Source: Myxococcales bacterium
GTDB lineage: Bacteria; Myxococcota_A; Polyangia; Nannocystales; Nannocystaceae
Direction of reading: 5' to 3'
NCBI GenBank assembly: GCA_020633335.1
Contig: JACKDU010000006.1
Location: 310,001-374,000 of the forward strand
DNA length: 64,000 bases
A program made the translations under genes and the position numbers. Positions within the stretch are counted from its first letter, which is position 1, and each line of letters begins with the position of its first letter. Under the pieces are notes generated by a model. It worked only from the letters and a program-made list of their open reading frames with translations, was not told where the DNA came from and ran no database searches. Shown one piece after another: positions 42,401 through 49,280 of this stretch.

Positions 42401-43993
42401 CCGCAGGGTGGCGATCACCGAGGTCGCGCCGCCGGGGCGGCTGGCGAGCGCCCAGAGGAGGCGGGCGAAGGCGGCCCGCTCGTCGGGATCGACGACGTGG
42501 GTGAAGAGCTCCTCGAGCTGATCGACGACCACCAGGAGGGGGTCGCTGCGCTCCGCGAGCGCGGCCTCGATCGCCGCCGGGCTCGCCTCGACCGGGGCCC
42601 CGAGGCGCTCGCTGAGGGCGACCGCGAGGGCGAGGGTCGGCGCCTGGCCCGGGCGGATCCGCAGCCAGCTCCAGCCCGGGATCTTGGCGGCCGCGAGCGC
42701 CGGCACCACCCCGCCGAGGACGGCCGACGACTTGCCGGTGCCCGACGCCCCCTGGACGATGATCATCCGCGGGGCCGCGCGCTCGCCGAGGCGGGCGAGG
42801 TCGCCCTGGAGCTCGGCGATCTCCTGGTCGCGGCCGAAGAGGAGGCGGCGGTGCTCGCTGTGGAAGGCGAGGAGGCCGCGGTAGGGGCGGAAGATCACCG
42901 GTCGGAGATCGTCCTGGCGGGGATCGGCGTAGAGCTGGAGGGCCGCCCAGTCGGGGGTCGACTCGGCGTCGGCGACCGCCTCGCGGGCGGCCGCGAGCGC
43001 CTGCTCGAGCGAGCGGAGCTCGACCAGGAGCGCGCGGTAGAGGACGCGCGTGATCACCTCGGAGCCGCTGACCGAGAGCGGCGTGCGGGCGGCGACCACC
43101 GCCTCGACGCCGGCGCGGTGGAGGCTCTGGGCGACGCTCCCGAGGTGCGAGGCCAGGGCGCCCGAGGCCGCGCTCTGGCAGGCGGAGAGGACGACCAGGC
43201 GGAGGGTGCCGGCGTAGGGCGCGAGGACCCGCCGCAGGCGCCCGCCGTCGACGAAGGCGCGGCCCTCGTCCTCGTCGTCGAAGGCGAGGCCGAAGGCGCC
43301 GTCCTCGGCCGCGCCGTGGCAGAGGAGGTGGAGGATCGCGAAGGGGGCGCCGGCGGCCGCGGCCTCGCGGAGGGTCGCCCGCAGGCGCCCGAGGGTGACG
43401 TTTGCGAGCTCGTGGAGGGGCTCGGCGTCCGGGTGGTGGCCGCGCGCGCAGGCGCGGGCGATCGCCTCGCGGTGCTCGCCGGTCGGGAGCGCGCCGCCGG
43501 CCGCCGACCAGGCGAAGAGGATCCGACCGCCCTCGGGGCGCGGCGCGGGCTCGGGCGGGGTCGCCACGACGTCGGGCCAGGCGTAGCGGACCGCGACCCC
43601 GGGGAGCGCCCCGAGGTGGAGGCCGGAGGCGCCGACGCTGAGGAGCTCCCAGGGGAGCGCGTAGAGCTCGGCCGCGTTGGCGGTGATCGTCACCAGCACC
43701 TCGCGGCCCTCGCGGGTCGCGCTGGCGATCGCCCGCTCGTGCTCCGTCCACGCGGTCTCGCCGAGGAAGCGCCGCAGGGTCTCGCCGATCCGGGCGACGC
43801 CGACCTCGTTCCAGCGGCCCGCGCCGAGCTCGGCGAGGTCGTCCAGGAGCCGCTGATCCCACGGGAAGTGCCCGCTGTGGACGGCGCCGCTGGCCTCGAG
43901 GACATGGTACGCCTGGGGCGCGAAGCGGAACGCGTAGGGGTCGTCCGCGTCGCTCGCGCGCATCATCCGGAGCTCGACGCGGAGGCGGCTCAT
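39470..43993 (-). CDS. CHAT protease - STAND NTPase - TPR protein
   Basis: 1507 aa, no signal peptide. Residues about 90-345 are a CHAT (caspase HetF-associated with TPR) domain: catalytic His about 226 in LHLLCHG and Cys about 272 in LSACQSA. Residues about 375-770 are an nSTAND-type NTPase: YRGLLAFHSEHRRLLFGRD, Walker A GASGTGKSS (Lys about 421), Walker B LLVVVDQLEELF, then helical arms and a winged-helix-like piece (EVAHEALIRRWDRL). From about 780 on, coiled coil and at least eight TPR-like helical pairs (VEREFRAAVELGAALL type). In such proteins the TPRs sense, STAND oligomerises and CHAT cleaves; several CHAT-STAND proteins act in cell-death or anti-phage responses. TAGGAT ends six bases before the start. 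Targets unknown. Confidence 0.92.
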   Translation of the reverse strand: MSRLRVELRMMRASDADDPYAFRFAPQAYHVLEASGAVHSGHFPWDQRLLDDLAELGAGRWNEVGVARIGETLRRFLGETAWTEHERAIASATREGREVLVTITANAAELYALPWELLSVGASGLHLGALPGVAVRYAWPDVVATPPEPAPRPEGGRILFAWSAAGGALPTGEHREAIARACARGHHPDAEPLHELANVTLGRLRATLREAAAAGAPFAILHLLCHGAAEDGAFGLAFDDEDEGRAFVDGGRLRRVLAPYAGTLRLVVLSACQSAASGALASHLGSVAQSLHRAGVEAVVAARTPLSVSGSEVITRVLYRALLVELRSLEQALAAAREAVADAESTPDWAALQLYADPRQDDLRPVIFRPYRGLLAFHSEHRRLLFGRDQEIAELQGDLARLGERAAPRMIIVQGASGTGKSSAVLGGVVPALAAAKIPGWSWLRIRPGQAPTLALAVALSERLGAPVEASPAAIEAALAERSDPLLVVVDQLEELFTHVVDPDERAAFARLLWALASRPGGATSVIATLRIDFLGRCGELVLETESDLRLDRVAYADDHRVTIPQMTRDQLRQVIEGPARALGLELEHGLCARILDDVSGEPGALPAISYALDLLWASRRDGLLTQADYDALGGVAGALYGRADALVEGLDELALGQARRLLVKLVGIRRDAALDTRRRLPLAALRPPEGTDEDERAAFDRVLSTLVDARLLVRDEDPSQGATVEVAHEALIRRWDRLRRWVDADRERLAELARVEGWVQEWRSAGYLLHDTRLGYAEDVAARFPGALSADARAMIAASRAAFDAQRAELGRLLAEAERQRGIAEGRLADAIAIADDILRVIDGDLAEVPGATAVRKALLARTAAFQERLLEGAGESRPARRSRLDSHVNRGEIARTHDNLEVAEREFRAAVELGAALLREGDEAPVALSAARAEAGLADIEQALGESAAAEARFERAIAILRAHEAALPQARRQIATILTRIGYLAELRGDLRRSGEALRESFACAEAAHLAAPDDLEARVELAIAHEMRAGLAEAEDDPAAALAHFQAGLAIATSLLEGAPTSISYGALVFSLAHRLALFYILRGDAASGRPLAELAMERARALAEADPENQVHRHRLGVSHQCLAGCAQAAGDEDARGRHLEAFVAIISALVEADPEDTQARSALLSALNLQADYLSERGEVAPAAELRYRVLALGRELVAQQPSNRPLASIVFNTLVALGHAEVARGRLDVGLTIRREVAALLDQRLAASPDDVEALINRIQASLDLAGVEALRGDLRAARDHYVDARDRGDRLLASPHASRWDPRNHAVTSYNIAVLDGQLGDVSSARAHRRRFLEALHGLAAADPSWVRSQLRELLVVLRPALGSPGEAPSLHADLGIAMATIEALRAHVDADELAWDEAVCASMLGLSAATPAEAEPPLLRSLELIRRLSDAAPSLGALVSRFATEGNLVWHYHRSGAPEAALAHHQARLEILERLEREGLAGPDQLAQLRASLGGVAT

Positions 43994-43999
43994 GGGCCC

Positions 44000-44005
44000 A
44001 TCCTA
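44000..44005 (-). promoter_or_regulatory. -10-like box TAGGAT of the CHAT-STAND gene
   Basis: TAGGAT on the minus strand ends six bases before ATG 43993, consistent with a leaderless transcript. Confidence 0.45.
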
Positions 44006-44093
44006 GGCGATGCGCGCGGCCGCGGCGAGGGTCGGGTCGAAGCCCCTCGCGTGACGTGGTGACCGGCCGTCGGCGACGTGCGACGATGCGAGG

Positions 44094-44744
44094 GTGACGG
44101 GCGGGCGCGCACGCGGGCTCCGGGCGCGGGCTTCGACCCGGCGAGCGGAGAATGTCCGATCGGACAGGTCCCTCGGGATCCGCGGGATCGTCGGGTGCGC
44201 GGTCGCCTTCGGCCTGCTCGCATGCACGGCCACGAGCCCGCCGACCTCGGTCGACGAGGGCGCCGCGCCGCCGAGTCCGGCCGCGACGGCGCCGGAGCCT
44301 GAGGCGGCGACGCCGAGCGCCGCGGGCGACGTGGCCGCGCCCGAGGGCGACGCTGCGGAGGCCGACGCGGCCCCCCCGAGCGAGGCGGCGCGCCCCTGCC
44401 GGCACGGCGAGCGCCTAGAGAGCGGCTGCGCCTGCCCGGAGGGGGCGTGCTTCGACATCTGCTGCGGACCCAACGCCGACTGCGCTCACCCGGCGACGCC
44501 CGGCGGGCCCTCGGCCTGCATGCTTCGACCGCTGGCGCCGCCTCCGGAGGCCGCGCCCGCGGTCGACGAGGCGCCCCGCGATCCGCCCGCCGCGCGCCCC
44601 TGCACCGACGGCGAGTCGCTCTCGAGCGGCTGCGCGTGCGAGCGCCGCTGCATCGACATCTGCTGCGTCGGCAGCGCGTGCAGCCACCGCAGCGGCCCCG
44701 ACGGCGGCTGGGCGAAGTGCGTCCGGATCCCCCAGACCCGCTAG
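44094..44744 (+). CDS. Lipoprotein with two Cys-rich repeats
   Basis: 216 aa as drawn from GTG 44094; the true start is uncertain because the signal core (IVGCAVAFGLLAC, lipobox GLLAC) lies about 40 residues in, after an Arg-rich stretch. The mature protein has a Pro/Ala/Glu linker and two copies of a Cys module, RPCRHGERLESGCACPEGACFDICC and RPCTDGESLSSGCACERRCIDICC (cited as positions about 103-127 and 167-190). Each has six or more Cys and is probably disulfide-bonded. No known family. A perfect palindrome TGTCCGATCGGACA sits at 44153, before the hydrophobic core, and may be in a leader rather than coding. Confidence 0.65.
   Translation: MTGGRARGLRARASTRRAENVRSDRSLGIRGIVGCAVAFGLLACTATSPPTSVDEGAAPPSPAATAPEPEAATPSAAGDVAAPEGDAAEADAAPPSEAARPCRHGERLESGCACPEGACFDICCGPNADCAHPATPGGPSACMLRPLAPPPEAAPAVDEAPRDPPAARPCTDGESLSSGCACERRCIDICCVGSACSHRSGPDGGWAKCVRIPQTR
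44153..44166. promoter_or_regulatory. Perfect 14-bp palindrome TGTCCGATCGGACA
   Basis: Self-complementary over all 14 bases and flanked by AA and GGTCCC. It fits the half-site TGTCC of the dispersed family. It lies just before the signal sequence of the Cys-repeat lipoprotein, either in its leader or in an N-terminal extension. A repressor-type binding site or a family member is possible. Confidence 0.45.
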
Positions 44745-44794
44745 CGCGCTGGCGCGATTGCGCGCCGCTCGCTCGCGCGCCTACCATGCGGGCG

Positions 44795-45769
44795 ATGTCC
44801 GCGACCCGACGCCTCCTCCCGGCCCTCCTCCTCCTCGCCTGCTCCGGCGGCTCGCCGGGCACCAGCGACACCGCGGGCAGCGACGGCTCGACGGGCGACA
44901 CCACGGGCGAGGGGACGACGACGAGCGCCCAGACCAGCACAGCGTCCACCACCGGCGCCGCGACCAGCGGGACGGCGAGCGCGAGCGACGGGAGCAGCGG
45001 CGCGACGACGGTCGATCCGAGCGCGGGATCGACGGCCGCGGAGACGACCTCGTCGTCGACCACCGGCGTCGTCGACCCTTGCGATCCCGATCCCTGTGAC
45101 GCCCCGGGGCCCTACTGCGAGGGCAACGTCCAGGTCACGCCGAAGGTCGCCTGCGAGCCCGACGGCGAGGGCTTCGTCTGCACGAGCGACGAGGTGACGA
45201 TGGACTGCGGTGAGCTCGCCTGCCTCGACGGCGCCTGCGCCCCGCCGCTGATGCCGGTCGCCGGCGAGGTGATCTTCGTCGAGATGATGCAGGACCCGGA
45301 CAAGCTCAGCGACTTCGACGCGGAGTGGTTCGAGCTCAAGAACCTCGGCCCGCTGCCGGTCGACCTCGACGGCTGCCGCCTCGTCGATCTCGGGGTGAAC
45401 ATGGACGATCACGTCCTCGACGCCGGCGGCCCGCTGGTGATCCTGCCGGGGGCGCTGATGGTGATGGCGAAGACCGTCGACCCGGCGAAGAACGGCGGGA
45501 TCGAGGGGGTCGCCTACGGCTTCGGCGACGCCTTCTCGCTGACCAACACCGGCGACGCGGCGATCCTCCGCTGCGACGACGTCGACGTCGACGTCGTCAG
45601 CTACGAGTCCGACGGCTGGCCCTTCGGCGTCGGCGTGGCGATGGGCCTCGACCCGGCGCTCGAGGACGCGACGATGAACGACCTCGCGGCCTCGTGGTGC
45701 GCGGCCAAGGTCGAGTACACGGCGGGCAACACGGGGTCGCCCGGCGAGCCGAACCCGAGCTGCGGCTAG
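44795..45769 (+). CDS. Lamin-tail (LTD) domain lipoprotein
   Basis: 324 aa from ATG 44795 (ATG 44786 overlaps the TACCAT box at 44782-44787, which ends seven bases before 44795). Signal ATRRLLPALLLLACSGG, then a long Ser/Thr/Gly linker to about residue 100. A CDPDPCDAPGPYCEG Cys segment leads to an LTD domain (residues about 165-320): GEVIFVEMMQDPDKLSDFDAEWFELKNLGPLPVDL, GPLVILPGALMVMAK. Lamin-tail domains are Ig-like binding folds common on bacterial surface and secreted nucleases; no nuclease is attached here. It ends at a strong bidirectional terminator. Confidence 0.85.
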   Translation: MSATRRLLPALLLLACSGGSPGTSDTAGSDGSTGDTTGEGTTTSAQTSTASTTGAATSGTASASDGSSGATTVDPSAGSTAAETTSSSTTGVVDPCDPDPCDAPGPYCEGNVQVTPKVACEPDGEGFVCTSDEVTMDCGELACLDGACAPPLMPVAGEVIFVEMMQDPDKLSDFDAEWFELKNLGPLPVDLDGCRLVDLGVNMDDHVLDAGGPLVILPGALMVMAKTVDPAKNGGIEGVAYGFGDAFSLTNTGDAAILRCDDVDVDVVSYESDGWPFGVGVAMGLDPALEDATMNDLAASWCAAKVEYTAGNTGSPGEPNPSCG

Positions 45770-45778
45770 CGAAACAAT

Positions 45779-45812
45779 CGAGCCCCTCGCCCTGGGCGGG
45801 GCGAGGGGCTCG
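45779..45812. terminator. Bidirectional terminator hairpin
   Basis: CGAGCCCCTCGCC (45779-45791) and GGCGAGGGGCTCG (45800-45812) form a perfect 13-bp stem with an 8-nt loop, between the convergent LTD and 450-aa lipoprotein genes. On the minus side it is followed by ATTGTTTC. Confidence 0.65.
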
Positions 45813-45847
45813 GCTGCTCCGCCCCGAGGCGGCGAGGGCGGGCGGGC

Positions 45848-47200
45848 TCAGTAGCCGCCGACGTCGACCGAGAAGACGTAGCGCCGCCCGGCGAACTCCG
45901 ACGCCGACCAGAGGGTGTTGCCGCCGTCGGCGACCATCAGGTCCTCGGGCCCGATCACCCAGCCGTAGCCCTCGCTCGCCTGGCCGGGGGCCGCCCGGTA
46001 GAGCTTGCCCCACGAGCCGTCCTGGCCGCTCGACGACATGTACCACTCGCCGCGGATCGACGCGCCGCCCTGCATGTCGCTCTCCTGGGCGAAGAAGACG
46101 TCGTAGGGCTGGGTGGCGCCGGTCGCCGGGTCGGTCGCCGCGAGGCGCTGGCCGTCGAGGGGCCAGCGCATCAGCTTGCCGGCGATGTCGGTGCCGTGGA
46201 ACTCGCCGGTGATCAGCGAGGGGACGTCGGCGGTCTTGTCGAGCGAGATGAAGGAGAAGCGGTGCCAGCACGACTCGTCGCTGAGGAAGTAGGCGCCGAC
46301 CTGCGGGATCGCGTAGCGGTGGCCGTAGGCCCGGTACTTGCCGGTCTCGGGGTCGTAGCCGGCCTCGTCGTCGAGGCTGTCGAGCTTGATCAGGCGGGTG
46401 GTGTCGAAGACCCGCAGGCCCTTCACGGTGTCGACCGCGTAGAGGTAGTCGCCGACCCAGGCGATCCCGCCGACGTGGATCCGCACCGGGCGGAAGTCGG
46501 GCTGGCCCTGGTTGTCGTAGGGGTCGACCAGGAGCGCGTGGGTGTAGGAGACCTTGCCGGCGTCGAGGTCGGTGACGTCGACGAAGGAGATCCGCGAGCC
46601 CTTGTCCACCGCGGTGTTGGTGTTGTACTCGGGCTTGTTGTACCAGGAGACCGCGACCACCTTGCGGCCGCCGATCGTCTCGTCGTCGGTCGCGTCGGCC
46701 GAGCCCGAGACGCCCTGGGGCATCCAGGCCTTGTCGGCGTGATCCTTGGCGTCCCAGCCGAAGGCCTGCTTCATCAGCTCGAGGCGGGCGAGCTCGTCGT
46801 GGGTGTCCTCCATCCGCACGCCCTGGCGATCGAGGTCGCCGAGGAGCTCGCGGGCGCTGACCAGCGGGAGGTCCTCGCCGATCGCGTCGACGATCGCGCC
46901 CTCGCTCGCCCAGAGCTCCTGATCGACCAGCGTGTACTGGCAGATCGCGCCGTCGACGAGGCCCTTGTGGCGGGTGAGGCCGTCGTCGTTGTTGCCCGGG
47001 CACGAGGCCGGCTTGCTCTCCTCGCAGAGGAGGAGGCGCTCCTCGATCGTCGGCGCGTCGTCGCCGGGGCCGACGGTCGTCAGGTTGCCCCCGCTGCCCC
47101 CGCCGCTATCGCCGGCGGTGGTCGCGTCCATGCCACCATCACAGGCGGCGAGGCCGAGGAGGAGGGGGACGAGGAGGAGACCACGGTCGATGGTTGCCAT
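45848..47200 (-). CDS. Lipoprotein of unknown function, propeller-like
   Basis: 450 aa. Signal MATIDRGLLLVPLLLGLAAC with lipobox LAAC, short Gly/Ser/Thr linker. The mature part has repeated beta blade-like segments (GRKVVAVSWYNKPEYN, ISFVDVTDLDAGKVSYTHALLV, VGGIAWVGDYLYAVDTVKGLRVFD, DLMVADGGNTLWSASEFAGRRYVFSVDVGGY; shown in part). This suggests a beta-propeller fold, but no family is recognised. A good -35/-10 pair lies directly upstream with TAGGAT six bases before the ATG. Probably a surface or periplasmic protein. Confidence 0.75.
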   Translation of the reverse strand: MATIDRGLLLVPLLLGLAACDGGMDATTAGDSGGGSGGNLTTVGPGDDAPTIEERLLLCEESKPASCPGNNDDGLTRHKGLVDGAICQYTLVDQELWASEGAIVDAIGEDLPLVSARELLGDLDRQGVRMEDTHDELARLELMKQAFGWDAKDHADKAWMPQGVSGSADATDDETIGGRKVVAVSWYNKPEYNTNTAVDKGSRISFVDVTDLDAGKVSYTHALLVDPYDNQGQPDFRPVRIHVGGIAWVGDYLYAVDTVKGLRVFDTTRLIKLDSLDDEAGYDPETGKYRAYGHRYAIPQVGAYFLSDESCWHRFSFISLDKTADVPSLITGEFHGTDIAGKLMRWPLDGQRLAATDPATGATQPYDVFFAQESDMQGGASIRGEWYMSSSGQDGSWGKLYRAAPGQASEGYGWVIGPEDLMVADGGNTLWSASEFAGRRYVFSVDVGGY

Positions 47201-47206
47201 AACAAA

Positions 47207-47234
47207 ATCCTAGTGTCGCTTTGGCGTCCGGCAA
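47207..47234 (-). promoter_or_regulatory. Promoter TTGCCG-N16-TAGGAT, leaderless spacing
   Basis: On the minus strand TTGCCG (47234-47229) is followed after 16 bp by TAGGAT (47212-47207), six bases before ATG 47200. Upstream (about 47290-47335) is an AT-richer stretch with two copies of CAA(A)CCCCCC, possible operator sites. Confidence 0.5.
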
Positions 47235-47481
47235 GAGGGGGGAGTGAGGAAAGAAAGGGCCGAAAACGGCCTTCTGTGGGGTCCTATCGGCAATTCAAAC
47301 CCCCCGAAAATCTAAGCACTCCAACCCCCCAGACCCCGGCATATCTTGCCACCGCGTCCCCGCGTCGCACGTCGATCGTGCGGTCGCGGGTGAGCTCCGT
47401 GATCGGGCGCGGGCACCCGCGGAGGATCGCATGCACGGCGCTCCGGGGCCACGGGCGAGGTGGCCGCCGTCGATCCTCGCG

Positions 47482-48411
47482 TCATCCGGCGGGGCGCGCG
47501 AGCTCGACGGCGAGGCCCGCGGCGAGGCGGGCGTTGGCGACGAGGAGCGCGAGGTTGGCCCGCAGGGTCGCGCCCGCGGTCAGCCCCCCGAGGGCGTCGA
47601 GGAGGAAGGGGGTGACCGCCTGCCCGCGGATCCCGGCCGCCTGCGCCCGCCCGAGGGCCGCGTCGATCGCTCGATCGACCGCGCCCTGATCGAGCGCGAG
47701 CTCGGCCGGCAGGGGGTTGGTCAGGAGGATCCCGCCGCCCTGGCCGAGCGCGCCCCAGCGCAGGCGGCAGAGCGCGGCCGCGGCCGCGAGCGCGTCGACC
47801 CGGCGGACCACCAGCTCCGGGCGTCCGCGGGCGTAGAACTCGGGGAACGCGGCGCTCTGCCAGCCGAGCACCGGGACCCCCAGGGTCTCGAGGGCCTCGA
47901 GGGTCGCGGGGACGTCGAGGATCGACTTGGCCCCGGCGCTCACCGTGCAGCAGGGCGTGCGCGCCAGCTCCTCGAGATCGCTGGAGATGTCGCGGGTCTC
48001 CTGCCAGCCGCGGTGGACCCCGCCGATCCCGCCGGTGGCGAAGACCCGGATCGCGGCCAGGCGCGCGCCGACGAGGGTCGCCGAGACCGTGGTCCCGCCG
48101 CTGCGGCCGCAGGCGAGCGCCCACGCGAGGTCGCGGGCGGCGAGCTTGTCGGCGCCGCGATCGTCGGCGAGGCGGGCGAGCGCGTCGTCGTCGAGGCCGA
48201 CGTGGAGGACGCCGTCGATCACCGCGATCACGGCCGGCAGCGCGCCGCCCTCGCGGACCGCCGCGGCCATGTCGACGACCGCAGCGTGGTTGGTCGGCCG
48301 CGGGAGGCCGTGGGTCAGGACCGCGCTCTCGAGCGCGACCACCGGGGCGCCCTCCTCGAGCGCCGCGCGGATCTCGGGGTGGATCAGGAGGGGGGCGCTC
48401 GGCGAACGCAT
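47482..48411 (-). CDS. psuG: Pseudouridine-5'-phosphate glycosidase
   Basis: 309 aa, the usual family length. Motifs: VALESAVLTHGLPRP, VIDGVLHVGL, DRGADKLAARDLAWALA, GGTTVSATL, VFATGGIGGVHRG, SRDISSDL-like TRDISSDLEEL, GAKSILDVPATLE, LGVPVLGWQS, GILLTNPLP. PsuG reversibly converts pseudouridine 5'-phosphate to uracil and ribose 5-phosphate. The kinase PsuK, normally adjacent, is missing. Instead the gene follows, at ten bases, a SMUG1-like uracil-DNA glycosylase on the same strand, so both products are linked by free uracil. Confidence 0.92.
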   Translation of the reverse strand: MRSPSAPLLIHPEIRAALEEGAPVVALESAVLTHGLPRPTNHAAVVDMAAAVREGGALPAVIAVIDGVLHVGLDDDALARLADDRGADKLAARDLAWALACGRSGGTTVSATLVGARLAAIRVFATGGIGGVHRGWQETRDISSDLEELARTPCCTVSAGAKSILDVPATLEALETLGVPVLGWQSAAFPEFYARGRPELVVRRVDALAAAAALCRLRWGALGQGGGILLTNPLPAELALDQGAVDRAIDAALGRAQAAGIRGQAVTPFLLDALGGLTAGATLRANLALLVANARLAAGLAVELARPAG

Positions 48412-48421
48412 GGTGGGTCTC

Positions 48422-49192
48422 TCAGTGGCCGGTGGCCGGTCGTCGCCGGCAGATCCCGAGGGTCTGGAGCTCGGCGGTGACGATCCCCGCCCAGTCGCGG
48501 TTGGCGAGCGGGTTGGCGGGGCTCGGGTGGAGGATCCGGGCGATCTTCGCCTTGACCTTGCGCTCGGCGAGCGCCGCCCGGGCCTGGTGCTCGGCGAAGA
48601 CCCCGAGGGTCACCACCCACTCCGGCTCGAGCGCGTCGATCACCGCGCCGAGGTGGCGATCGCAGGCGGCGAAGAGGCGGGTCTTGTCGCCGACCGAGAG
48701 CTTGTCGGGGGTGAGGTTGCGGGCCGACGTCTCGAGGAAGAGGAGCGGGCAGTAGTTGGCGATGTAGTGGTCCGCGAAGAAGGCGCTCGGGGTCCGCCAG
48801 TGGCGCGCGATCGCCCCCCAGAGGCGGGTGCCGCTGACCTCGTTGCGGGTCGAGGCGAGGCCGAGCACCGGCCGCTTGGGGTGCTCGCGCGGCGGCTTGG
48901 TGATCGGGCCGTCGAGCTTGAGCCACTCGCGGACGACCGTCGGGTCGCCGAAGGGTACGCCGGTCTGGCCCATCCCGAAGGGGCCCGGGTTCATCCCCAG
49001 GAAGACCACCCGCTTGCGGCCGCCCGCGAAGGCGCGGATGTACGCCCGGTGGAGCGCCCAGGCGTAGCGGAGGGGGTTGTAGACGAGGGCGACCGGGGCC
49101 GCGAAGCGGAGGCCGTCGACCGCGTCCGCGAGCTCGCTGGCCGCCGTCTCGACCGCGCTGATGCGCGCCTTGGCTGAGCGCGAGCGGAGCAT
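48422..49192 (-). CDS. SMUG1-like uracil-DNA glycosylase
   Basis: 256 aa. Active-site motif GMNPGPFGMGQTGVPFG and the DNA-intercalation motif HPSPANP are those of the SMUG1 family (single-strand-selective monofunctional uracil-DNA glycosylase), which removes uracil and oxidised pyrimidines from DNA. Also typical: VSGTRLWG and YCPLLFLE. Acts in base-excision repair. Start ATG 49192; TAGGGA ends seven bases upstream. Cotranscribed with psuG; divergent from the GHKL-like giant. Confidence 0.92.
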   Translation of the reverse strand: MLRSRSAKARISAVETAASELADAVDGLRFAAPVALVYNPLRYAWALHRAYIRAFAGGRKRVVFLGMNPGPFGMGQTGVPFGDPTVVREWLKLDGPITKPPREHPKRPVLGLASTRNEVSGTRLWGAIARHWRTPSAFFADHYIANYCPLLFLETSARNLTPDKLSVGDKTRLFAACDRHLGAVIDALEPEWVVTLGVFAEHQARAALAERKVKAKIARILHPSPANPLANRDWAGIVTAELQTLGICRRRPATGH

Positions 49193-49199
49193 CGCGCCC

Positions 49200-49205
49200 T
49201 CCCTA
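49200..49205 (-). promoter_or_regulatory. -10-like box TAGGGA of the SMUG1/psuG operon
   Basis: Ends seven bases before the start codon at 49192; near-leaderless spacing. Confidence 0.35.
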
Positions 49206-49280
49206 GCACAGATCGACGGCCGCGCGCGACCGGCTCCGCGGTTGACGCCCGCCGGCCCGGCCGGCGATCGTCGAGGGAGG

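Noticed and set aside
39572..44062. Open plus-strand frame of about 1500 codons opposite the CHAT-STAND gene
   Set aside because: Composition is the mirror of a GC-rich coding strand (Arg/Glu/Gly/Val bias, no domains), whereas the minus strand has intact CHAT and Walker motifs.
43990..45063. Minus-strand frame of 357 codons across the Cys-repeat lipoprotein
   Set aside because: Arg/Ser-rich, no signal; the plus strand has two lipoproteins with proper lipoboxes.
47330..47350. Sigma-54 promoter GGCATATCTTGC
   Set aside because: The GG and GC doublets are eight bases apart, not ten.
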